DNA of 64,000 nucleotides, taken from assembly GCA_025618425.1 (NCBI GenBank), contig CM046849.1:28670321-28734320 (forward strand). Reading direction: 5' to 3'. A program made the position numbers and the translations under genes. This document shows positions 1 through 12,051 of the stretch, piece by piece. Source of the DNA: Heliocidaris tuberculata. Lineage: Eukaryota; Echinodermata; Echinoidea; Camarodonta; Echinometridae. Under the pieces are notes generated by a model. That model did no database searches, was not told where the DNA came from, and was given only the letters and a program-made list of their open reading frames with translations. How positions within the stretch are numbered: position 1 is the stretch's first letter; each line of letters opens with the position of its first letter.

Positions 1-678
1 AATTTATATCATTTTAATTTCCCAAAAGTACTTTAAACACGTATACAAACAGACAAAATCAAGATATAATCTGCAAACTGTAAATGCAGCCACTGAAATG
101 AACGAAACATTGATCAAAGATAACAATAATAACAATGCACCCATCCTTATTTACAGAATGTACAAGAAAACAGCTTTTTCTGATAATGGGCTATATTACA
201 TTAAAATAAAGAATTTGGGATGAAAAATAAATAAGGAGGAAAAGAAGGTTTACCGGGAAACAATATAGGTGTGGTACCATATTTATAAAAGAATAGTTAT
301 TTATAAAGACAAAAATTGAGCCGGAGAATAAGAACGACTTTTGGGTACGATAGAAGTTGGACATAATATATTACCGTCTTCTTCTGGCAAATTAACACCG
401 CAACTCCGAAAAAGGAAAAACGCAATACTTTGAAGAGGGATATCCCACAATCATCACCACACCAAAAATTCACTGACATAACAAGCACATCAAAATATGT
501 TACAATTAAAACTCCTTTTCGCGAACGAGCGTAACTTTTCTGAGAACATACTTAACGAGCTTGTTGGGCATCTTACTTTCTTCATTAACCGGCACGACAA
601 TGCAAGATGAAACATCAAAGTTCTGCTGGGATCCCAGCCCATTGCAACAAGAGTTTCAACTTGCAAGACAAAGGATTT
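1..678 (-). other. Receptor 1 3' UTR / downstream region
   Basis: AT-rich DNA downstream of the receptor 1 stop. No canonical AATAAA was found on the minus strand here; an ATTAAA variant lies near 13-18. The transcript end may be outside the window. No other gene was seen. Confidence 0.35.
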
Positions 679-1065
679 TCAGGTTTTCACGGAAAATTTG
701 CTCTTTTCACCCTCTCCCTGCCTCACGAAAGGGGCCGATTCGATATCGGTGTCTGGACATCGCTGATCAGGGTGAAAGTTGTTGGCGTTGACGTCGTTGT
801 CGTTCAGCGCTTCATTCCCCAATGGCGTCGTCTCTCCGAGTTCTTCGCCATGCTCACAGCTGCCCTGGGAGGGATTCGGGACTTCCCCGTTCCTCTGCGG
901 CGGGTTCTTGTGAATGTTGTTGTCGCCCTCTGTCGGAAACTTCGCGTTAATCCCGTCAACATCTTTGGGAATGGAAGGCTTGGACTCATTTTGCGAAGCC
1001 GCGTTTGTGAATAGGGTGTTGTCCACTCTCAATCTTGCAAAGCGACGCTTCAGTAGTTTATGAAC
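679..1065 (-). CDS. Receptor 1 exon 12: cytoplasmic C-terminal tail and stop
   Basis: The acceptor is TACCTCCAG. The exon opens VHKLLKRRFARLR, the basic helix 8 that follows TM7 in class B receptors, then gives an Asn-, Glu- and Pro-rich tail without recognisable domains. Stop TGA at 681-679. The 128-residue tail is longer than in vertebrate CRH receptors but a third of that in receptor 2. The C-terminus (VKT) lacks a class I PDZ ligand. Confidence 0.88.
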   Translation of the reverse strand, partial: VHKLLKRRFARLRVDNTLFTNAASQNESKPSIPKDVDGINAKFPTEGDNNIHKNPPQRNGEVPNPSQGSCEHGEELGETTPLGNEALNDNDVNANNFHPDQRCPDTDIESAPFVRQGEGEKSKFSVKT

Positions 1066-4000
1066 CTGGAGGTATACACAGAACAAAGCATTTATATTTT
1101 TATACACTCCCCTTAGAAAATAAAAGGTATTAAACGAATTGTCAGCGTAAGTTACAGCTTATCGCTAAAGGTCGAATGGGACGGGCCCTAAAAGAAGAAA
1201 TCATACTGTCATAAGTAATTTCATCTCACAGAAACGAATATTATCATAATGTATCGCACTGGAGGATTCATGGGGCACAATGGGTCAGTGCCCCCCCCCC
1301 CCCCCGTTAAGATCTAACTGCTATGTTTCAAGTACATAATCAAGAAACAAGCCCCTTTCCAGTTTTCAACCCAAAGGCACCGAAAAGGGTGAAACAGTTT
1401 ATTCATTTTATTTATTTACTTTACTGTTTTGTTTTGCTTTGTTCGTTATTTTATCACCCCCCCCCCCATAAAAAAAGCGGGGGGAAAACTCCTGGATCCT
1501 TCCCTGATTATGGGTGTACTCACTTCTGGGTTCAGGAACACGTAGAAGAGAGCGACGAAGAAGCCCTGTGTAGACTGCAGAAGAGCCAGCGTGTATCGGT
1601 AGATATGGGTGGCTACCGTCGGCTCATCAGGGGTCGGTTCGACCAGGAACAGAAGGTATGCTGCTCCAAGCAACGGAGTCAGCACCACGAGAGCTCTCAC
1701 TGCTTTCCTGTGGTGACAAAAGAAAAGTAGGCGCTCATTATAATGAACTTTATCATGCTTATAGGAAATAAAACCCATCTTCTAGATGCGTTGGCTGGCC
1801 AGCGTGACACAATTTGAGATGTGACGCAGAATGTGACGCATGAATAATAAAGTGCATAGAATCAGGGCATTTCCATTACGGCATGTGTCACCACGTGTTG
1901 TTGCAATAGGACAAATTACATGTCATCAAATAAAATTCTGTTTTTAGACAATATTCAGGCTAGATCATCTCAATAATTCTCACATTGCTGGTTCATTTAT
2001 TCATCCTTTGATGTGCAAAATACTGTTAAGATATCATGGCCTGAACATTCGCTAAAAGGACATTTTGTTTTATGATATGAAATTTTCTCTATTGCCACAA
2101 CCCGTGGTGAGGGATGTATGACATTTGCTCCTGCGACAATTGTTCCGGTCTAACTTTGCCATGCTAATCCTAAACCTAAACCTAACCCTAATCCTAACCC
2201 TAATCCTAATCTTCACATCGTTCTGAACAAAAAAACAAATCATGACCTTGACCTTAACCTTTGACCTTGCGAGATATGGACTGTGGAGCAAATGTCGCAG
2301 GAGCAAATGTCGGCGCCCCGTGGTGAGATGTTGTGAGTATACGCCCCCTATTGGTCATTAGTACAAGAGCGCTATTTGGGGCTGTAGTGGAAATCGACAG
2401 TCGTCCTGACCGTTGTATGTTTGAAGGTATTTCAGATTTGATTTCATTCAAATTTGATTTCAATTAATTATATAAGAATGGCATTCAAAGTCCCTCTGTT
2501 GACACGTGCCTTCAATTAACCCCCAGTTTCATCTTCAAAGGTTTGCTTCATTACATTTTACAGGCCTTATAACTATCAAAATTTGTCAAATGTCCGTCCC
2601 TGGTAAACTGATCAAGCTCACATACATTCATTTAGATGCTATCGAACTGTAAATGTAGGTCGACATGCAGTAACGTACTTGGACTGCTGGATGTCGCCCG
2701 TTGTCAACGACCTCTGCCCTCGAACGATGGCGACGATGATGTGGATCATGAAATACACATTTATCTACATCGCAAACAAATGGAGAGTTTGTGACGAGAA
2801 TAAGAAATCAGAAATGAAAATAGGTTAGTGGCTTATCCAACATAGGCATGAAAGGGTGGAGCAGGCGTAGACCCCGTTACCCGCCTAAAAAGCAAAATCA
2901 CTTGCAGTTGGTCTACGGTGCGCAGGGCTACCGATCGGAAGTATATACATCTTTGTTTATCAATCTCTAAATACTCCAAAGACTGCGGAATGAAAAAGGG
3001 TTTCAGTTAACTCAAATACAGGTACGTAGTTTGAAACTGATCACTAGTATTTTAGATTCTGCGTATATGAAGCGTACAATATACACTGTCCTCCATAATG
3101 ATTATTAATTTGATGATTATTTGTATTGAACGCCTGAATCCATTATAGCTTTTTAAAAAAGTGAACCTTCGACTTTTGCCTGTTGTCATTGTGAAATATG
3201 AATACAGAAATCATCCTTCATTATTTGAAAATCACATTATTCTCTGAAGTGTTCCCACGCCCTCGTTTTTGTTAAAATGTAATATATCAAAATGACCGAG
3301 TTATTACTTAGGGGGAAAAACCCTAACATTTTCGTGACTTTCGCATCCATTGGAAATCAAAATAGTACAATTTGATGTTTCCCTGCATCATTGTGTATTT
3401 TTTAAACAATACAAACAATAATGACAGCCATATGACTCACCAAAATGATAATCATTAATGGAATTCTGATGATGTAGTCGGCAAAGTTATCTTCAATACA
3501 CCTGTGCAGAAGAAAAAAAATTAAAGGAGAATGAAACCCTGGGGAAAAATTAATGTTAATGAAAAGAGAGGATAGAGAGAAGCATTTTTTTTTTAAAGTT
3601 CCATCAAACTTGGTTACGAAATGAGAAAGTTATAAAAGTTTGAAAACTCTCAATTTACTCTCTATGGCGATCCTCAAATTGGCAATGTTGCTTCAAAGTG
3701 ACAGGTTTAGATACAACTCTCCATATGTTTTGTACACAGAATTTCATATTTTCCCCATTATCTCTCAAGGTGCACCTTGTCTCCTTCTTAGCTCAAGATA
3801 TATCATGGGAAAATGTATTTGACACAACATATATCGAGTTCACAAAAAGACAATCAGTATCTTGAGAGATAATGGAGAAAATATGAAATTTTGTGTACAA
3901 AACATATGGAGAGTTGCACTACTAAACCTGCCATTTTGAAGCAACTTTGCCAATTTGAGGATCGCCATAGAAAGTAAATTGAGACTTTTCGAACTTTCAT

Positions 4001-7000
4001 AATTTTTTTTCATTTCGTAACCGAATTTGATGGAACTTTTTGTAAAATTGTTTCTCTCTATTCCCCAGGATTTCATTCTCCTTTAAGCTGAATCTTGAAT
4101 GCAAGAAGCCGGAAAGAGACATTGTTGTATTTATTTAGGGAAATGGGTTAAGTTATCTTCATTTTCACATTCCCCAGCATACATGTATATTATTTAATGC
4201 TATTAAAGTGATGATTCGTTGTCCAATAGCGATCCCAGTTCGTAATTACAAAATGCGCATGCGCAGATAAAGTTAATTTGTACCGAGTACAAATGACCTC
4301 GAAACGCTTTCTTGGTCAAAGATGTGATTTTAGTTTAATAAGTAGCGTATCTACTAAAACTGATGGGCGTGCGACTACAAATCGGGTAGAATTGGTAGCA
4401 TAATTATACGTCTAAAAAGCCAGTTCGTCATAACAATTTGCGCATGTGCAGATGAAGGTCATCTGTACCGAGTACAATAATATATTGACCTTTATATACG
4501 CGGCTGTCATTTGTCGCACCTATGGTCGCACCACGATGCGCGCACCAGTATGATTTTACACGTTAAACAGGTGGCGCGTCCACCAAAACAAATGACAGTG
4601 CGCGTACAAATCGGGGTCATTTCAGGGTCATTTGTACCATGAGTTAATTATGAATTGTCTTATTAAAAACTGGCTTGTACAAAGCTCATTTTAAAACTTG
4701 AAGAAAGACAAGAGGGGCATTTTAACGTGACCGAGGATAATTCATAGGGTTACGGATCAGGTGATACGACGTTCGAATCCCTGCCGTGGCATTTAAGGGT
4801 TTTAGCAATATTTTAATCGAAACTTGCCACTCTCGACCCAGGTGAAATGTATCATAGGAACCCAGTAGGAATGTTTGAGCGCCTTATCAATGAAGTTCGG
4901 CTGAACCCGATTTCATAATCTTTGCACTTCGAAAACGCGTAGAAACATTATTATGAAGGGATTCCACAAAGTACACGTAGGCGCTCGTGATTGTAAATGG
5001 CCTATATTCGGTAAATAAACAACCTCTGTAAAAAGCATAAAAGAATAAGTTTAAGTACAAATATAAACATAAAACTAGTAGAATAAAATAAAATAAGAAA
5101 TATCAGAATGTCATGTTCACAAATAAGAAAGTTGGCAACCATTAACACAGTTTAAAGGCAACATATCGCGATATGTACGCGATGTGCACTTTACAAGAAT
5201 GTGGTATCATTTTTTTTTATAATTATTTTTTTTTTAATGATTAAACAACACAATAAAGTATACAACGCCTCGTTGTTGAAGTGTGTAGTGGTAGAATGTA
5301 GTAGTCAGCCGTTAGTGATAAAATTATCGCTAGTTATGCTACTGGAGAGAAAGAGATAAAAAAGTTTATATTAATTATGATATATGATGATTGATCAGTT
5401 TTATTACAGTTATAATTTATTCTGTATTTACTGTTTTCACGAAGTGACGGATGAGCGCACAACTAAAAGAACGTTAATTTTGAATAAATTGCTTTCAAAG
5501 TTTTAAAGCATAATCTCAACCTCTTTAATGTATGAAGGGTGAATAATTTTTATATCCTGGGATAGATCATATTTCAACGTTTAGTTCTATGTTTAATCAT
5601 TTGCCTATTTGTTTATATTTGAGGGGAGGGGGGGAAATGAGCTGTAAACATAACCGTCATTTCGTGAAAACACAAAATTCCAAGGACGCGTATACGATTT
5701 TCACAAAGTGACGGATCTCAGCCGCGCGCGTGTAAAACATATGGGACTTGATCACCGCGCTTTTAACCGTCATTTCGTGAAAACACAAAGTCAATTCAAG
5801 GACTCGCTTTTCTTTGTTTTCACAAAGTGACGGGTTTCAGCCGCACACGTAAAACATACGGGACGGTTGTAAGCCGTCACATCGTGAAAACAGAAAATCC
5901 TTTTACTAGGTATTTTCTTGTTGACGTTATCCCCATAGTTACATAATTAGACATTATTATGATCTGAAACTTTGTGAGGTTCAAGATTTTAGTGAATGAT
6001 GTCCAAAAATGCCAAAAAATCAAAATTGAAAAAATGTGCGTTTTTCCTCATTGCCGTCACTTCGTGAAAACAGGGACGAATTATTGCAGGAAAGATATTG
6101 AATATTCAAAGCACCCAATATTACACGAAGAGGGAAATGCATAGTGTAGTTGAAATCACAACCAAGCATGCCAAGTATGATCCATTGTAAAATAATATTA
6201 GATAACTAAACGTCTCTATTTTCATCAGAACAACAACGGCCTGTATAGATAATGAAGTTAAATAATAATAAAGGATACAACTTTTCACCTGATTAAAAAA
6301 AAAATTAAAAAAAAAAAATAGCGGCATCTTTTAGGCAACCCAGTCTCTACTCCGTTCTCAAATTATATGTTTTGGTATAACTTTGCAACCCGCCCCCCCC
6401 CCCCCCCCTCCCCCCAGTCAGACCAACCTCGGAAACCGAGCACAGGTATATACTCCGAAAACGGCGTATGCAGAGCTATCCATACAGAGAGTCCTGACAC
6501 TGGAGTTGCTTCTGATTGTCAGTCATTTCATGGAGCTTCAAAAAGTTCCCTCTCATAGAGAATGTACGTGAAAGGGAACTATTGGGAGCTCCATGATCCG
6601 CCATGTTTTAAAAAAAGACCGCGTACGCGCATGCTTATTATGTGCGTGTCACAACTCTCTCTATCAACGCGCTCTGGGCGTATGCATATAGAGCCCTCAT
6701 CGTTCAGTGCGAGGCAGTGTGTACAAAAGGCATGGGGAAAATCTTGCAAAGTCAACCTGCCAACGATATATGTATTTTTAAAAATAATGCTGCGTGTCAA
6801 ATATCTTCAAAATCCTTTAATTATTCGTCATAAGAAATGACTATTAAATGACAAACATTTGAAATAAATATATCCGCAGCATTATTTTTGAAAAATATAT
6901 TATCAAGAGCAGGTCGACATTGCACGATTTTCCACATGCCTTTTGTACACACTGTCTCGCACTAAACGATGAGGGCTCTATATTCAACTTGCTCCACACG

Positions 7001-10000
7001 CCGTTTTCGGAGTATATGCCTGTGCTCGGTTTTCCGTAGTTGGGTCTGACTGCCCCCAGGATACCGTAATCATGAATAAAACATGCAAGTCTAAACATAA
7101 CGCGGTGCAAAAAAATGCACCACTGTAATCAAAGTTTGGAGTCAAGGGCATTCCTTAGTGTTCCCATATGGAATGGTGAAACAAAGGAAAGAATACATGG
7201 GGACAGTAAAGAAGATAAAAGGATTGGAAGAGGGGGAAATGACTTTAAAACAAGATGATAAGAACCCCTCGTCACCCTCCTCCTATGTCGTTGGCCTCGA
7301 TCATTCGTATTTAATGCGCTGAATAAGACAGCTACCCCATCCCCTCCAAGAGCATGAAGATGCCAATGCCTCATCAATGACTGGAACCACGCCACGCTAC
7401 TGAACCATGTGAACGGAACTACGATCTTACCCCATCCGATGACAGCATAGAACCAGAGCATCTTGGGAGCAACAGTCATCCCTCGAACAATGGTACAGTA
7501 CAGGTAGATGCCTTCCACTAGCATCCAGCCGAAATTGGCCCCAGTAGCGGCCAATATGATGGCACTGAAAGGGCAGATGTTCCTCTGAGTAAGAGAGAGT
7601 GAGAGGGAAAGAGAAGTAGTTCAGGGCTATGATATAATAACAATTGATTTTTACTGATAGTGGTGATGGTAGTTTTATAAAGATGATAATGGTGAGACAA
7701 TGATGGGCATGATGGAGATATGACGATGTAGATGATGGTAATGATGACAATGAAAATGATGATGACGACGATGATGGTGATGATGATAATGATGATAATG
7801 ATGATGATGATGATGATGATGATGGTGGTGTAAAGATCGTGATGATGGTGGTGGTGATGATGGTGATAGTAATGGTGGTGGTGGTGATGACGGTGGTGGT
7901 GATGGTGATGGTAGTGGTGGTGATGACATTTATGGTAATGATGGTGGTGGTAATGATGGTGATAACTGTGATGGTGATGATGGTGGTGGTGATGGTGATG
8001 ATGGTGGTGGTGGTGATGACATTTGTGGTAATGATAGTGGTGGTAATGATGGTGATGATGGTGGTGGTGATGGTGAAGATGGTAGTGGTGATGGTGATGA
8101 TGGTAGTGGTAATGACATTTGTGGAAATGATGGTGGTGGTAATGATGGTGATAACCGTGATGGTGGTGGTGATGACTGTGGTGGTAATGACCGTGGTGGT
8201 AATGATGGTGATGATGGTGGTGGTAATGATGGTGGTGGTAATGATCATGATAGTGGTGCTAATGATGGTGATGATGGTGGTGGTGATGGTGATGATGTTG
8301 GTGGTGATGACATTTGTGGTAATGATGGTGATGATGGTGGTGGTGATGGTGATGATGTTGGTGGTGATGACATTTGTGGTAATGATGGTGGTGGTAATGA
8401 TGGTGATAACTGTGATGGTGATGATGGTGGGGGTGATGACGTTTTGTGGTAATGACGGTGGTGATAATGAGGGTGATGATGGTGGTGGTAATGATGGTAA
8501 TGATGGTGGTGGTGATGGTGAAGATGGTGGTGGTGATGGTGGTGCTAATGATGGTGATGATGGTGGTGGTGATGGTGATGGTAGTGATATCCGTGATGGT
8601 GATGATGGTGGTGGTGACGGTGATGATGGTGGTGGTGATGACATTTGTGGTAATGATGGTGGTGGTAATGATGGTGATAACTGTGATGGTGATGATGGTC
8701 GGGGTGATGACGTTTTGTGGTAATGACGGTGGTGGTAATGAGGGTGATGATGGTGGTGGTAATGATGGTAATGATGGTGGTGGTGATGGTGAAGATGGTG
8801 CTGGTGATGGTGGTGGTGATGGTGATGATGGTGGTGGTGATATCCGTGATGGTGATGATGGTGGTGGTGACGGTGATGATGGTGGTGGTGGTGATGACAT
8901 TTGTGGTAATGATGGTGGTGGTAATGATGGTGATTGATGGTGGTGATAATGATAGTGATAACTGTGATCGTCACGATGGTGATGATGATGATGATGGTGG
9001 TGGTGGTGATGACTGTGGTGGTAATGATGGTGATGATGGTGGTGGTAATGATGGTGGTGGTGTTAATGGTGATAATGATGATCATGGTGGAGGTGGCGAT
9101 GATGATAATTTGTTCTTTATATTTATTTTCCGCTTAAAGTGCATTAAATATAATTCCACGTTTTCAGAGACAAATGAATACTCTGAAATTTTTACAGTTT
9201 TATGATAAACAATATCACTTAAATCGAACTTACACCGTCTAAATCAATAAGGCCATCATGTTGCGCCAGTAAGTAGCTAAAGAAGACCAGGTAGATGATT
9301 ATAAAACTTATCAAGAAGTTCACATGAATGTAGTTCCGTAAGCACCATAGAGACCTGGCGGAGTAGTTGTGAGAACGGAGAAATATTGAGAAAGCAACAA
9401 TATTATAATGATTCTAATCATAATATTTGGGTAACTTGGATTCATAATGCATTATTTCCTAAGAATACAAAGCGTTGAGTACTATTATTACCCCGGCTTT
9501 GGCTGAGCTACCAGCATGATAAGGCGTTCCACTCATTCAAGGGATTTCTTCTTTTTGGGTGCTCATTTCTTGCACCTGGGTAGAGAGTGGCAAAATGTAG
9601 ATTCATGTATCGCCAAGAGACTCCAGTGGCATGACAGGGATACGAACCCATTTATCAATCTGGGTGGAAAGAGGGCAAAATGTAATGAGCTGCCTAAGGA
9701 CGTTGGTGACGTGGCAGGCCACTTATGCCAATCAGACCCAAATCCGGAAAACCGAGCACAGGTATATACTCCGAAAACGGCGTATGGAGCAGGTTGACTT
9801 TGCAAGATTTTCTCCATGCCTTTTGTATACACTGCCTCGCACTGAACAACGAGGGCTCTATGTTCATACGCCGTTTTCGGAGTATATACCTGTGCTCGGT
9901 TTTCCGAAGTTGGGTCTAACTGTATGCACTTATCCGTGTTTGGCTACCCAGGTACAATCCGCCTCTCCCTCCGAAGAGGTTGTTGTTCCGGATTAATAAA

Positions 10001-10788
10001 ATAATGGATATTATGATAATATTCCCACAATTAATTTACAACTCTAACATGACATCGTCCAGATGCCGAATTATGTATAGACTTACTTGCATGTAACCAA
10101 AATGAGTAGCGCCCCCAACGTTGTACAAAGTGAGATTGAGTATCCGACATTTCCGATCACAGTGAGTTGGAAGAGATGCAACAATTCTTCCTAGAAGAGA
10201 GCGATTACCACCATATTAAGTTCATTTTACATATGTATCAAATACACATATAACTAACAGAAAACTATGCTGATGTTTTATGTTTTCACACATTTGAACC
10301 TTGTATTGTTAGAAAGGTTGGCTTGCCCTTTTTTTTTTTATTACATTCCTCTTCTTATATTTCAGCCATTACTGTTCAATATTACGTAAAGGATTAATGT
10401 CGTCGTTTATGTACCGATGAGCGTCAAACCTGGACAGCTCGCAATCAATGTGTTTGTCTTTTACTCTCCATCACTCTGAAAAAAAACCAAAAACGCTCCC
10501 TACCTCATTTTCGAAATTAACAATGGCTTTGCAGTTTGAGTAGTCTGATAGGTTGCCATTACCCCACTGGCCATTCTTTAAACAATGCCGTAGCACCCGG
10601 GCTGTATGGGATCAACCACAAAGAAAACATGGCTTAATTTTCCTATTATTGATAAACCATTGTAAAAGTACAATAATAATAATACATCGCTATAATCATT
10701 TATTAACTATTACAACAGTAGTAGTAGTAGTAGTAATAACAATGATGATAATGATCATGATCACGATGACAATATCAGTTTGCTATCT

Positions 10789-10822
<34 letters not shown>

Positions 10823-12019
10823 TTCTTTGAAGAAGTTGCAGTTCTGAACAATGCAGAATGTTATCTTCATAAATGATTGCAGGTACCATTTCAGTATAAA
10901 AAAGGGGGGCCATTTCGTTACTCCCACCATCAACAAAAAGTCGACCATTTTTTATTTCATGATGAGGTAAATATTCTTATCCTCATTATTATAAAAAGAA
11001 GCACATGAAAGCAATCTTCTCATTTGGGTTTTCAAAGTGTGTTTTTACATGTCATTTTCAAAATGATTGGCCTGGGTGTGTACGTAGGGCCTATTATGAC
11101 ATCAAGGTATCATTTGAAAGCAGAATCCTTCTAATTTATGGAAATTAGATCATCACGGTCATGGAGCACTTACTTTGGTCACAATAACCCTTTGTTTTAG
11201 GGATTCGTTTGTTGTTTTCTGGGACGCACTGTATATCTGCAAGCTTTAAAGTTAATCTTTAGTTTTGGTAATGACGGAAAATGAAATTGAACAAATTAAA
11301 ACCACCGAATGTTTAATACGACTATGTGGTATCTGCATTAAGAATAAGGTAGAAAATATCATAATAGCTGACTATAATGAACAAAAATAAAGATTAGAAA
11401 ATCAAACTAGTCGTAATGACCGCGTGTCAAGCAATATTCTGATTCCTAGACAGTTTTTTTTTTTTGGGGGGGGTCGTTTTTTTACATTTTGCTGGTCGAA
11501 ACAACTGGATCTACTTCATAATAAACCATTCGGGATATTTATACATTCAAGGTACTCCCAGAATTTAGATCTATCAACAGACGTCTCTTGCACGTTGCAC
11601 ACGGCGCGTCATTATGCCTGCAGCTGCATCAGCGACTGGTGACGCGCGATCTAAGGGTGACGTACAAACAAGGTACTGATTTACGAGCTAGTAGCCTTCA
11701 CAGGCTCTATTAGCGCGAGTAATAGCGCAGTCGAAATGACGTTTTGTGTGCAAAGGGAGTGGAATTTCTTTGCTTACTGTTACTGTCATATTTGATTCCA
11801 TTGAAAGACGACGGACACGGCAAGGTGACATTCCCTGGTGTAGAAGCTTTCCAGCACTGTATCTCATCATAATAGGAGGGGCAATATTGATCTGAAATTC
11901 AAAAACAAAAATGAGAGGATGTTTAAAAATGGCTTGAGTATAAGTGTAAAGAGAAAGATATAGTGATAGATTGATACAGTGTGCGGAGGTGGGGAGGTTG
12001 TTCGTGTGTATGTAGAACT

Positions 12020-12051
<32 letters not shown>

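Noticed and set aside
4735..4995. Functional tRNA gene
   Set aside because: Only the B box is good; the cloverleaf does not close and a SINE body follows.
7129..7430. Read-through of exon 7 as a TM4 continuation (GWGKIVVPFTWFSS)
   Set aside because: It looks hydrophobic at first, but the exon 7 donor GTAAGA matches receptor 2 exactly, the frame soon degenerates, and no donor of the needed phase follows.
7427..9085. 552-codon minus-strand open frame (and plus-strand Met/Val-rich frames)
   Set aside because: A by-product of the GAT/GGT repeat, whose unit is a multiple of three; only the last part, in a different frame, overlaps the genuine TM3 exon.
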